Source: Reclinomonas americana ATCC 50394 (Eukaryota; Jakobida; Jakobea; Jakobida). From it: a stretch of 31,570 nucleotides of DNA. A model generated the notes under the pieces. It was given only the letters and a program-made list of their open reading frames with translations, was not told the DNA's origin and made no database searches. Position numbers and translations under genes: made by a program. Below are positions 1 through 12,900 of the stretch, in pieces. Positions within the stretch are counted from its first letter, which is position 1. Each line of letters opens with the position of its first letter. The stretch spans positions 20,397 through 51,966 of the forward strand of contig PS015302.1 of the NCBI GenBank assembly GCA_048213135.1, written 5' to 3'.

Positions 1-92
1 GACCGACGACCGTACCGACCGTACCGTACCGTACCGTACCGTACCGTACCGTCCGTCCGTCCGTACCGTCGTCGTACGTACGTACGTACGAC

Positions 93-139
<47 letters not shown>

Positions 140-393
140 GAGAGCGAGGGGAGAGAGAGAGAGGGCACAGTGGACATGCGCTTCATTTCCGCGCCCACGC
201 GCGCTCACACACACTCTCTCGCACACACAGGTGTGCATGTCGAGCACAGGTCAAGTACATGCATAGAGAGTGTGCATGTGTGGTGGGGTGGAACGCAACG
301 ATGAAGCCATGCGGATGAAAGACGAACTTGCAAGGTGGGGGACAAGTCAGAGTCCTGCGTGAGTGTGCGAGCAAGCTTCATCATCAACTTTGC
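1..393. repeat. simple-sequence DNA and upstream region of the CLPTM1 gene
   Basis: Bases 1-94 are built from ACCGT/CCGTA and GTAC units, and bases about 95-137 are an almost pure GA run. The remainder is CA/TG-rich with no convincing ORF. The final part (about 140-393) must hold the promoter and 5' leader of the CLPTM1 homologue that begins at 394, but I see no recognisable TATA box or other element. The pentanucleotide and tetranucleotide runs could be a microsatellite or an artefact at a contig edge. Confidence 0.6.
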
Positions 394-3156
394 ATGTCAG
401 GCGCTGGTGCAGTTGCTGCTGTTGCAGCTGGTGGTGGTGGTGCCAATGCGGCTGCCGCACCCGCAGTCAGCCCACTGAAGAAGATCCTTATCCAGGCAGT
501 GGTGCGTCTCTCACACACTGTCGCTCTTTCTCCGCCTCCACACACACACACACTCACCCTCGCACTTTGCACAACCACGCCAGGTGATGATTGTCATGTA
601 CTTTGTGTTCCGCAACCTCTCAAAGCACGTGATGCCGTCGGTGCCGACGGTGGCGCCTGTCGACGACAATGCATCGCCGCTGTCGGGATTGATTCCCGTG
701 CGCGTCGTCTCCGCAGATCGGCCCCTCCTAGTCACCACGCAAGCTGTCGACACTGATGATGATGATGGAGGTGGAGGGGGAGGAGGAGGAGGAGTAGTGG
801 CGGAGAGTCACGTGCAGTTGCCGCCTGTGCCGCGACAGGGCATCAGTGCCAAGGCGCTGCGCAGTGTGCGGCCGCAGTGGGCGCCGTCGCAAAAGATGGT
901 GTGCCACGCACAGTGTTTCCTGTGTGTATAGGGTGTGCGCTTACATTGCGTGCGGTAGACGGTGCGAGTGTTCTTGTCGGTGGAGGAGGAGTTGTCGGAC
1001 TTTTCCGAGCCGGCATGGGAGGTGGCGGGCTTGCGCATGTCGGCTGAGGATACGACAGTGTATGCACACAACATGACGCTGCCGGCGCCGCTGGTGCAGC
1101 ACCTGATCGCCAACGGGACGGTGTATGCGCATGCCTTTGCGACTGCGCCTGGCGCGGAGATCAACCCGCGATCAGTCAACTTCAAGCCGTCGCTGTCGTA
1201 CGGAATCGTCGTTCGTTGAGTTTCTCGCTCACCTCCTCCTCCTCTTCATCATCTTCTTCTTCCTCTTCATGCATGTGTTGCGTGCTCACATGGCAGCCAC
1301 TCGACAGCGCTGAACCACTTTGAGGTGGTCAAGGCGAAACCCAAGACCCGCAACTTGCTGTTCGACGAGGCAACGCCGTCGGACGACACGACGACGACGA
1401 CGCAAGACGTCGCCACAGTGGACACGGACGCAGAGTTCGAGGTGGATGTGCATGGCGAGCCACTGCCACCACCGCAACAGTGGGTTTCGGTGTTCCATCC
1501 TATCATGGACCTGCAAATGATGGCCTCGCCGCTGACCATTGCACTGGCCGATCTCCCCCCGAACGCGCTGCGTCGTTGCGTCTCTTTTCACCTGTGTGAT
1601 AATGCTACTTATTTACCCACACGTGGACGAACACAGAAATCACCTTCACCTCCAAGGGCAAGTACTACCCGCCGTTCTTCATCAACAACTTCTGGACCAT
1701 GTCGGAGCAGAACATTCCGGTCAACGCCACCATGGAGGAGCTGCCGCTGAACATGTCCTTCTCATTCACCACGGTGACCAAGTGGATGTTTACGAATCAG
1801 ATGGAGAACTCGCTGTCGATGCAGGAGAACCTCACCGCCATGTCCTCGAAAGACAAGGACGAGTACAAGGTGTGTGTGCATCGTGCGCTCTCCTCATTAT
1901 TGTGCTGTGCGCCTCGCCAACCAGCACGGTGTGACAGCGCATTCTGTTGGAGACGAATCCGTGGTTGCTCGGTGTGACCGTGGTGGTCTCGATTTTGCAC
2001 ATGGTCTTTGACTTTTTGGCGTTCAAGAACGGTGTGTGCGCTGTACATCCTTTGTCTCCCTTTGCTTCTTGACTCACTGGATAGGGTGGCAGACATCATG
2101 TTCTGGAAGGACCGCAAGAGTCTGGAGGGGCTGTCGATACGCACTGTGCTGCTCAACGCCTTTTGCCAATTCGTCATCTTCCTGTACCTGCTCGACAACG
2201 AGACCTCACTGCTGATTCTGGCCTCGGCCGGCATCGGCGTTTTAATTGATGGGTGGAAGATCACCAAGGCCTGTAACGTGTCGGTACGGTGGGTGCTGGG
2301 TGGACGCATCCCAGTGCCGTCGTTCCGCGCCAAGGAGTCGTACGAAGACTCGGATACCGATAGGTTCGACAAGGAGGCCATGCGCAAGCTCGGCTACGTG
2401 CTGGCCATTCTGCTGTTCGGCTACAGCATCTACTCGGTGTTCACGAACGAGTTCAAGGGCTGGTACTCGTTTGTGTTGTCGACGACGGTCGGCGCCATTT
2501 ACGCGTTTGGTGAGTCCCTGTCTGTGAACAGCTGCGAAACCTGTGTTACCAACAATCGAATCCATGCTACAGGCTTCGTGATGATGACACCGCAGATCTG
2601 GATCAACTACCGCACCAAATCGGTGGCACACATGCCGTGGCGTACGCTGACGTACAAGGCACTCAACACGTTTGTCGACGACCTCTTCGCGTTCATCATC
2701 AAGATGCCGACGCTGCATCGACTCAGTTGCTTCCGTGACGGTGTGCTGCGGTTCCTTGTGTGTTTTTTTGCGCATACACGCTCACGAGTCTGCTCGTGAC
2801 CACCAGACATTGTGTTCTTTATTCTCATGTGGCAGCGCTGGATCTACCGAGGTTTGTCGCAGTGTGTGTGTGTGTGTGGTGGTGAATTTGGAGCAGAGTG
2901 GTGATTGGTGATTGTGCGTGCAGTGGACCCGAAGCGTGCCAACGAATACGGACAGCGTCTCATTGACGAACAGGCGGTGGTACCAGCAGGTGGCGATGCA
3001 GCCTCTGCCGACCAACAACAACCGGTGCAACAGGAACCGGCCAGCCCGTCGTCTGCTGCAGGTGCGATTGCGGAGAAGGTCACATCCAGTCAGCAGCAGC
3101 AGAAGCCAAAGGACAAGGGTCAGCGCGGAGAGCAGTCAGTGAGACAACGCAAGTAA
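394..3156 (+). CDS. CLPTM1: CLPTM1-family multi-pass membrane protein (10 exons)
   Basis: Exons: 394-501, 584-898, 959-1214, 1308-1574, 1637-1869, 1938-2031, 2093-2509, 2573-2740, 2807-2851, 2924-3156. Joined they give about 711 residues, against roughly 670 for human CLPTM1, which matches along its length. Diagnostic stretches are MYFVFRN near the N-terminal membrane helix, NPWLLGVT...FDFLAFKN, FWKDRKSLEGLSIRT, LLDNETSLL, GWKITKA, GWYSFVLS, MMTPQIWINYRTKSVAHMPW, TYKALNTFVDDLFAFIIKMP and MWQRWIYRVDPKRANEYG. The C-terminal half holds several membrane helices; the segment after the first helix is the luminal domain. Family members act in the ER/Golgi in receptor assembly and trafficking and, for the CLPTM1L relative, lipid scrambling; which applies here is unknown. 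Met394 was chosen because an alanine/glycine-rich leader fits the family; Met328 is an in-frame alternative. The donors of exons 3 and 4 are the least certain (exon 4 could end at 1571). Confidence 0.93.
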
Positions 3157-3256
3157 GCCGTAACGTAGTTTCGTTTAGAGAGTGTGCCGGAAAGGAAAAG
3201 AGAATCATCATCATTACAACACACATTCATTGCTAGTCCACAAGAAAAAACATTAG
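3157..3256. other. intergenic spacer between convergent genes
   Basis: One hundred bases separate the stop codons of the CLPTM1 homologue (+) and the tailspike-like gene (-). It must contain both 3' ends. No AATAAA hexamer is visible on either strand. Confidence 0.7.
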
Positions 3257-3917
3257 TTATTGCACACGTGCATTCGCGTGAGCGGCGAGCATTTGCTCCA
3301 TCATTAACCGCGTCTCCTGGAGCAACCGCTGTTGCTCACGTAATGCCTCCTCCACCTGCCGCCTCTGCTGCACAAGTTCGGCCGCTTGTCGCGTCAGCTC
3401 CTCACGTTGTGCGCGCATCTCCTCACGCTGCACTCTCAACTCCTCCTCCTGTCGCTGCCGCTCCGCCCGAGCCTCGGCCACCTCGGTGCGCAGTTGCTTG
3501 ATCTCCACGTCCTGCTCGCGCATCGCTTGCACAATGATGGTGGTCATGCGACTGTAGTCGACGAGCTTGTAGAACGAGCCGTCGCGCTTGTTGGCGCGCA
3601 ATATGAGTTCCGGGAACTCCATTTCGACCTCCTGAGCAACAAAGCCGAGATCAAGGCCCTTGTAGCCGTCTTTCTCGGCCTCGCTGTTCCAGCGATAGCG
3701 CACGCTGCGTAGGCCGAGCAGGCGATCGCGCACCGGTTCCATCGGCACAATGTCCTCTTTCTGTGCGCGTAGCGAACACAGCACAAGAAAATGAGCGCAT
3801 TATAGGAGCAATCGAGGTGAAACACAGACGGCGAACCAGTCTCATATCCGACGGCACGCCGAGTTGGATCGGGAAATCAGTGCACGAGGATGTGATCCAA
3901 CGCGGAGACGTGCCACT
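3257..3917 (-). other. Peptidase_S74 / ICA domain with Ser-Lys dyad and terminal coiled coil
   Basis: Exon 3837-3917 ends in VPSDMRL and exon 3257-3760 begins KEDIVPMEP, so the spliced protein reads SDMRLKEDI, the classic start of the S74 domain. The Ser and the Lys five residues later match the catalytic dyad known from MYRF and phage endosialidases, where the chain is cut just before the Ser. Further family signatures are VRYRW, GFVAQEVEMEFPELI and LVDYSRMTTIIVQAMREQ. The remaining 80 or so residues are a charged heptad-type coiled coil (many QREE, RAQREE and LREQQR segments) ending in NARVQ. All catalytic residues are present, so self-cleavage and release of this end is predicted. Confidence 0.9.
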
Positions 3918-6900
3918 CTGTAGCAGTGCATGGGCATGAGCAAAGGTGATGGATTGACGTGCGAGGGAAACGGCACGCAACTGCGTACAGAAGATTGTAC
4001 GACGCATTGCATCCGGGATTCGCCGATAGCACATACAGACCGTTGCGGAAGAAGACCGTATTGACTGTGCACAACGCGGGGTGAGGCACGGATACGGCAG
4101 CTGGCGACAGTACGTTGCCAGTGCACTCAACTAGTTGCGGCGCCCGTGAATGTGCTGGTGGTCGTCACGCTCAGCGACGTGCCGACAGAGACCGAGGTGG
4201 CGACCGTCAGCGACGAGTTTAGCGTTGTCGCGTTGGTCACTGTCAGGGTGTCGCCAACGGAGACAGCACCGCCGACAGTGAGACTGGAAGTACCGAGGAT
4301 GCTGACATTGCCGCGCAGGTTGATGATTGGCGAAAAAACAGTGGTTGAACTGAGCGCGCCAATGTTGCCGATGCGCACATTGAAGGAGCTGGTGTTGGTA
4401 CCGAGGTTCACGTTGGCGTTTCCACCTTCGCCCGCCAACAGTGACCTGTGCGACAGCACAGAGCCAGTCAGTTGCCATACACACACTCTCACACTCGTCC
4501 CGCAAACAAGGTGAACGCACAGATCGCCGCCGTTTGCCGCGTTGCCGTCACCGGCTTTCAGTTCGACATTCATGCCACTGACACCGGTGCTGGAGGCAGC
4601 GTAGCCTCGAATGCTAAACACACCGGTGAAGTTTGGCACGCCCAGAATAATGTACTTGTTGGAGGGGTCTCCACGATCTGTACATGCAAGTGACCAAATA
4701 AATGTGTGAGAGGCCAGCAGAGGAACAATTCTGTGTGGACGGTCGCGCGGACGCAACTGGCATCGATGTAGATGCGGAGCGCAATGTCAAACGTGAGTTC
4801 AATGTCGGAGCGCACGATATTCGTACGCACGCCACCGACAGCATACTGCGCGGACATTGCGTCAGTCGGGCGCAGCACGGAACGTGGAGAAAGGACACAA
4901 TCTCGAGCACGCAACTGTCTCGCCAGAGGTGGTGAGACCGCCATTGATCTGCGCCGACTGCTCGCACAGCAGCTGTGCAGCAAACAAGGCATGTTCAGTC
5001 TCACTAGTAACCATGTGTGCGCATGAGAAAAAAACGCACAAGATTGCGAATGGCAGTCGACGTGCCGATACCGGGACTGCCGACAACGACGCCGGTGGAG
5101 GCACCACCGAGAAGCAGAGTCTGTCGATAACATGAGTATGACAGCGCGAAAGAAACAGGGCGGAGAGGACGATGAACGATAGACACCCCCAGACTCTCAC
5201 CGTCGCCGTGTCGAGCGTAATGGTGGATGCGCTCTTCAGCAACACACTGGACGCCGTGCTTTGGATTTGCACGGCGTTCGCCACGGTGGCAGTCAACGAC
5301 ACCATGGTGAACACAGACAAGCCACTCTCGACGGTAATCTGCAATGCCGGTCAGAAACTTTCGCGCGCGTGTGCCACAAATGAAACGAAAACACGCTCGT
5401 ACCGAGCCGCGAGTGGACCCAGTGGGGCCGGTTGATAGCACTAGATCGCCACCGGTGACGGCTCCCGCGCCAGCGTCGTGAATGGCGCTCTCAATACGAA
5501 GCAGCGGTGGGGATGTCGGCGCCGCCATACGATACACCGACGCGTGCCGGATGGTGGTCGTGGTGTCTGCAGCAGCAGCACACCATCGCATGTCATTTTC
5601 GTCGTCGAAACGAGTAGCACACACTGACTTTACACTCGCATACCTTGACGACCAACGCGGAAGACATTGTCGATACCGCGCACAGGACTCGTGGTGGACA
5701 GCTCCAGCGGCGAATTCCACTGCGTGAGAGAGAGTGTGTGTAAGTTACCAGTGAAACGAGATGCAGTGGCACTGATCCCACACTTGCGCACCACCACATT
5801 CGAAGCCGTGACAGTCACAGGCGCAGCACTGTTGCCGATGCTGAGGCTGGCAGTCTGTGTGACACCCATGATGACGGCGCCATTACCGCTGCTGCCGGAG
5901 CCGCCACGCAAGACTCTGCATAAGCACGCCGTGAGTGATTCAAATCTATTGATGTACACCTCCGCGCCACTCACAAGTCGCCACCGGCGCCGCCCGTCGT
6001 CTGCTGGCCCTGCATCACAAACGGACTCGGCGATCCGGCAATATCCGACGGCGACAGCGTGAGGGTCGTTGTCGGTGTGCCGAGGTCGTAGCCAAAGAAG
6101 AAGCGCCCAGCCGTGGCAATGATGCTCACAGTCGTCGCACTAAAGATGGTGGTGGTCTTCAGCTGAGTCGTCAGGGTCATATCCTGCTGCACGGTCAACT
6201 GCACACGAGGAGCGAGAATCCTCTGACGTGAGAAGAGCAACCCAGTGAGGCGTGCGGGGACTGCAATAACGACAAACCGGTCCCTGGATGGTGGTGGACT
6301 TGCCGGTCGCAGCAATGGTGATGCCGGTGAGCGACGCGTCGAGTGTGCCGATTGTGATTTGCGTGGCATCCAGTCTCAGAGTGTTACCAGTGATGCTTAC
6401 TGTCTTGGCGTCCACCGAGATCTGTCCGCCACCACCAGGGCACCACGATGAGCTGACCGGGACGGGGCACAAAAATGAATGGATTGCGTGCAGACGCACC
6501 AAATCGGTGGTTCGTGTGGACGAGCCGAGGTACAGATTACGGCTGGTGCCTTGACCAGGGGCGATGCGAAGCGCAACGGCGGGCGATCTACGAGGCCACG
6601 AATCACAATACAAGGCGCCAATCAGTGCGGAATCAGAAGAAATGAGAGCAACGCCCCGCAGACGCACGTTACAGCGTTGTCAATGGTAAACAGATTGACT
6701 AGCGAGGTGGAGCTCGGAGTCCCCTGCAGCCGCACAGTGTCGACGGGTGCCGCAATGCCACCAATGACGGTGGCGGCTCCACCGATGCTGAGACCGCCGG
6801 CCAGCTGAGCAGCAATGCAATGAGTCAACACAAACAGCAGCGTTCACCAGCTTGGCGATCCACATCACATACGCACCGTGGTGGTGCCGGAAACAGAGAG

Positions 6901-9900
6901 AGTTTGCTGCATGGATATGGCGCCCTGTACCACCACCGGAGTACTGGCGGCACCCAGGTAGACGGACGCCGAGCCTGCACTGCCAATCCACACCGCGCCA
7001 GGTGCGCCGCCCGCACCGGCACTCCCACCATCAACAAGCCTACAAAAAAATGTGACCGATCAGCAACGGGCCACAAGCATTGCAATTGGTGGCAGTGTGA
7101 GGTGGACGCAACACGTCGCCGCCATTCTTCATGGCTTCCGCAGTGGTCTGGCCGATCAGCTGCAGACTAACACCATTGCCCAGAGCACGAGAGGCCAGTT
7201 GCATCACAAACGGAATGGTACCCGGTTGCACAAGCGACAGCAGTCCGCTGGCCGGTGCAACACTAATGGCGCCAGCCGCACTTGACAGTGTACTCATCTG
7301 CACTGTGGTGGCGCTAACAGAAGGCGCAGTCAACAAGCCGGTCGACACAGTCAGATTTTGTGTGACCACCATCTACATGAGGTGCAATATCAATGTATGA
7401 GAGAGCACGTCGATGGCGACGACGAGCATCGACGACGCAACATCGCCAAGCGCGCGCACGAGATTCGTCGTGGTACCGAGTCGGACCTCCGAGCTCGCTG
7501 CCGGGCCGTTCGCCTGCACCACAAAGTGGCCGGTGCTGGTCGACAGCGTCACAGTGTTCTGCACCGTCGCAGTCAACGAGCGCGACGTCAGAGTGATCTG
7601 TTTTGCCAGGCAGCTGTCAGTGTCACGTCAACAACAAAGTACAAAGCAGAAACTCCCAACCCCATTGGTGCGGAATCCGGCAGCGCCAATCGTGATGCTT
7701 CCGTCGACCGTGTTGGCACTGCTTTGCCCGGCTGTGCAGTGCAGATTGAATAAATAATGAGCACAGCAGCGACAGCACAGCCATCGGCAAGATAACTCAC
7801 CCTCGATGAGCAGATCACCGCCAGTGCCGCCAGTCGCACCACGGCGAATGGTGAACGGCGTACCAATGGCGTTGTTGCCGAACTCCACGGCGTTGATGCT
7901 GGACTGCACTTGGCCTGTGGTGAGGGCCAGTGTACCAACAGTGGCCGTCGATGTCACGCTTAGCACGCCGGTGGTCACCGTCGCACTGAAACTGGTGGTT
8001 CCGGCAATGGTCACGCTCGACGAAGCGTTGCCGATGGTCACATTGCCACGCGTTGTGCCTGTACACGAGACGGGCAGAAGAGGAGGAGGAGGAAGAGAGA
8101 TGTTTGTACGCATGTCGAACGACTGACACGCACAGGAAGACGAATTCTTCCTTACCAATCAGTGTCTGGCCGGCGCCACCCGGTCCCGTGCCCGGATCCA
8201 CCACACTGTCCGGCGAGTGAGTTGGCGGCTCATCATTTTTGCAGTGCAGCAAAGAGTGTCAGGGAACGCAACATGTTGCCACCGGCACCACTGGCTGCAA
8301 CCTGGCCAACGACAGAGAGAGAGAACGCTGCGCCAGTGGCGTCGGGACGCGTCAGAGTAAATGTTGCTGCAGTACCCCCCAGTCTGCGCAACGCAAACAG
8401 TGAGGGAGGGGACGAGTAGACTGGCTGGGTGTGCGACAATGGGCCAGAAGAGCACCTCATGATGCCCGACGCCGCAGAAATGGACAGATCGCCCGACGTG
8501 GTGGTAATGCTGCCGGTGCGCACGCCGCTGTTCAGTGTGGCCAGACCGGCAACAGTGAGTGTTCCAGTGGTCACAGTGACATTTCCCGCAATGGTGGCAG
8601 TGGTGCCGACGGATATCGATCGGGAGAACGTCGACTGTGGCGTGAGAGAGGACGTGTCAAAAAAGCACAATCACGGTCGCAGTCAAGCGCAACCACGCCT
8701 CACCGCCGAGTTCACAAGCAGATTGGTGGTGGCAGTGCCGACCTCCACATCAGCAGTCGATCCAGTACCAATGTTAATCTTGACGGCACCAAACACATTG
8801 ACAGTCTGACCGCGCATTGTCACCTGCACAGAAGCAAGTGTCAGTGTGTATTTGTGCACGAGAAAAGCATCATTTTCGCGCACCTGCTGAGCTGCATCAT
8901 CGCCGACTATGAGGAGTCCATTGGCTACGCTCGCGCTGTTGCGGCCACCACGAATGGTGATGCTGCCGCCGATCGTGGAACCATCACCGCCAGCAACGAC
9001 AACATCGCCGCCGGCGCCGCTGGCCACCGTCGCTCCCATCAACCACAACGGTCCAGGAGACCCCGACGATGCAGGGGCACGCTGCAATCGGAAAGTGCTC
9101 GAGTCCGGATCACCAAACAGGAGCGACTGAGTGGTGGCCGAGGGCGTGATGAGAACAGTCGAGCCGGCGGACAACACCACGTTGCCCGTCACTCGCAACA
9201 CGGGCGACGACACAAGAACGCGAGTGGTCGTGGACTTGCCCAACTCCACTTCGGATGACGTGAGCGTGCCGACACGCACTGCGCCCTCCAGCNNNNNNNN
9301 NNNNNNNNNNNNNNNNNNNNNNNNNNNNNNNNNNNNNNNNNNNNNNNNNNNNNNNNNNNNNNNNNNNNNNNNNNNNNNNNNNNNNNNNNNNNNNNNNNNN
9401 NNNNNNNNNNNNNNNNNNNNNNNNNNNNNNNNNNNNNNNNNNNNNNNNNNNNNNNNNNNNNNNNNNNNNNNNNNNNNNNNNNNNNNNNNNNNNNNNNNNN
9501 NNNNNNNNNNNNNNNNNNNNNNNNNNNNNNNNNNNNNNNNNNNNNNNNNNNNNNNNNNNNNNNNNNNNNNNNNNNNNNNNNNNNNNNNNNNNNNNNNNNN
9601 NNNNNNNNNNNNNNNNNNNNNNNNNNNNNNNNNNNNNNNNNNNNNNNNNNNNNNNNNNNNNNNNNNNNNNNNNNNNNNNNNNNNNNNNNNNNNNNNNNNN
9701 NNNNNNNNNNNNNNNNNNNNNNNNNNNNNNNNNNNNNNNNNNNNNNNNNNNNNNNNNNNNNNNNNNNNNNNNNNNNNNNNNNNNNNNNNNGCAGCAGTGT
9801 TCGCAGCACCAGCGTCCAGGAACCTGGATGCCATCAATCGCCGTGAGCATCACTACAAGTGGGGTAGCCAAGAAAAATAGACACGAAACAGCGTGCCACC

Positions 9901-12900
9901 AGCATTGGCGCCCTGACCGGCTTGGCCGACAAGCGACGTCGACTGGCCTGCGGACGACGTATTCTGCGGTCTCCGCAACACAAAGGCACTGTCGCCGCCC
10001 AACGCCACCACTCCAGAACTCGGCTGCAGCAAAATGTCGGCCACCGCAGTCCAAGAGCGAATGGCGTCGGCGGAAATGGCACCCGTGGCCAACGACAGAC
10101 CAGAGGTGACTTGCAACTGAGCCACGCAGTCACAACACACAGTCAGGGAATCGATATCAACGCTGTGAACAAGAACCACATAGCGACGAAACGGTGCCCG
10201 GCAGAATCACAGTCGATGCTGCGCTAGTGCCGATGTTGATGGTAGGAGCATCGAGTGTAATGGCAGTGGCTGCACTGGCAGTCACTTGCAGGGCGGACAG
10301 TGAAATCTACGCGAAGAACACGTTGACAGGCGAGTGAGTACTCAAGGGTGATGGTCGTCCACATGAGGAATAANNNNNNNNNNNNNNNNNNNNCAAAGCG
10401 CACCGATTTGGAGGTGTTACCGGCGTTGCCAATGAGAATGGAGCCCGGAATGCCACCAGTCGACGGAGCGCCTCCCAGGATTCGCAGATCGCCACCATCG
10501 CCGGCAGTTGCACGAGTGGTACGCTGCAATTGGAACTCGGTGCCCACGGCGGTGCCAACAAACAGCACGGAACCAGAGGACACGGAAACAGTCGGCGACG
10601 CTGACGTCATGACAAGAGTACCGCCGACCTGCAGCGTGGTCGACTGCACAGTGGTGGTCGCACCCGTGCGCCCCACAATCACTGAGACGGCGCGCTCGGC
10701 GCCCACAAACACACTGCCGCCGACGGCTGCCGGAGTGGCGCCACTGTCCACGTATCTGTGTTGACATGGTGGCAGTGAGGGGGGATGAAAAAATACACGA
10801 ACACGCAACGACAACCCCTTGGCCGTGACGCAACATAGCTCCTGGCGTGGAGCCAGTGGGACTGTCCTGGCCGAGCAACTTGAGGTCGACGCCGTTGGAA
10901 CCAGCCGAGGAGGGCCTCGTCACCACAAACACCGTGGAGGACGAGGACGTGCCCAGGAACAGTTGAGAGGACGCCGGTTCCAAACGCAGCGGTAGCGCAC
11001 TGTCGGTAGTAATCGAGGCTCGAACGAGAAGACCGCCAATGAAGGTGGCCACCGGTGTCACTGCAAGGCTACCGGCAACGCTCACTGCACCTCCGCTGCG
11101 TCCAATGGCCACAGACGGTGTGGAGGCGCCGGTGCCGAGTCGAACCTCGGTGCTCCCGTTCAAGTCAATCACTTGCGCTGTCGCACTTACCTGTATCACG
11201 TGCGTGTCAGTGCACATGTTTTCTTCTGCTTCTTCTTATTAAAACCGCTGAACACACGAAACAGTAGCAGTACTCGAAGACCCGAGGATCAACACTCCGG
11301 AGACCGCCGCTGTCCCAGTGCCAGGTGGCGGTGTGATACGCAAACTGCCGCCGGCGCGGTTGGCCGCCGTGGGTGTCGGTCGCGTTATGCTAAATGTTCC
11401 CTGGTCCTCAACGCCGAGAACCAGCGTCTGTGTCGTCGAGGCTGTGAGAGCGCTGCTGCTTGACATGTCAATCGAGCCGAGAAACTGCAGGTGTGTCGCG
11501 CCAGTGAGCACCGAGCACGCAACAAGATGAAGAAGAAGACATGGAAGGCAGTAGTACCTGCACACTGCCCTGCGCAGTGACGGCCGATGCAAATGTCGTC
11601 GTGCCAACCACACTGATCGAGTCGGCCGCCGCAGCTCCAAGTTGCACGGCGCCAGCAGCAAATGTCGCAGAGCCACGTCCACCAGCCAGTATCCTGCCAG
11701 TGACGAGAGCGGATGAGAAACTGTGCGATCGGTGGACGTCGAGGGTCGCGGGCAGTACGCAACAGTGGGCCACCATTGCCGGAGGAGTTGTCCTGGCCAG
11801 CAAGGGTGGTCGACGTGGCACTACCACCTCCGCCGGCAATGGTGGGTCGTGTCACAGTGAAGCTGGCGCCACTAGCCGATGTGCCGAGAAGAATTCTCTG
11901 ATTGGAGGACTGGATCGACAGGTTGCCGCCGGCAACGTCGCTCAACACCGGTGTCTGCACACCGACTGTGACAGACACCTGGAGTGTATCGTGGAATTCA
12001 GTCACTTATCACACAAGAGAGAGAGAGGGCGGAATCAGCGGCGACGCACCGTGCCAGCGATGGTGGTGGCACTTGTGGCTGACCCAATGGTGATGAGGGG
12101 AGTGGAGATGGTGCCGAGGCGCAGTTGTCCAATGGAGTCGACCGAGGTGATGGTGGCCGAGGTCACCGTCACGTGCGGGGTGCTGGTGGACGCGCCGATT
12201 TCCACGTTACCGGCAGAGCCACCATACACTCGCAACACATTGGTGACGCCTGGTCGGCGAATGGTGAAAATCGACTGCGCCGAGGTGCCCAGAATCAGAT
12301 CCGACGTGTTTGGCGACAACAGTGTGGCGTTGTCCAGGCTCAGAGCGCCGAGGACAAGTGGATTGACCGGAGCCAGGAAGGTCACCGGGCCGTTGAATGT
12401 GGTGTCGGAGAGCACTTGCAGCGGTTTGCCGGACTGACCGACACGTACCTGCATGCACAAAGCAGGGACGTCGCCGTGTTAGTATCAACACGCCCACCAG
12501 GAGATGCAATCGGCCGAGAGACGCACAGAGCCACTTGATCCACCAACGACCACGTCGCCGGGAGTCATGCCGCCACCCGCATCGACGTAACTGCGGTACG
12601 ACGGTGGTGAGTGAGAGAGAGTGAGAGACGAAAATCGACAGTAGGCATTTGACATGACGCAACACATCGCCTCCACGTGCACCCGTGGCCGTCTGACCAA
12701 GCAACGACGTGCGAGAGCCTGCAGCTCCATCGCTGCGACTCGGACGCCCGAGGATGAACGCGTCAGTGTCGCCAAAATTAACCTGATCGCCATAGGGCGC
12801 CACCGACAACGCCGACACGGACGACGATGTGGTGATGGTGGCGAGCGAAAGCGCGCTTTGCATCTACGCTCCACCCCCACAATCAATTGAGTGAACGTGC

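Noticed and set aside
1-94. Telomeric repeat at the window start
   Set aside because: ACCGT/GTAC units drift in length and do not match a known telomere motif. A plain microsatellite or contig-edge artefact is more likely, although this cannot be settled from the window.
3257-4064. Orthologue of MYRF
   Set aside because: Only the S74 domain is shared. I see no Ndt80-like DNA-binding domain, and the membrane helix is N-terminal to, not C-terminal to, the S74 domain.
11541-12437. Long open frame on the + strand (298 codons)
   Set aside because: It is antisense to several exons and introns of the tailspike-like gene. Its translation is low-complexity Arg/Ser/Thr, and the minus-strand exons join in consistent phases with conserved repeats.
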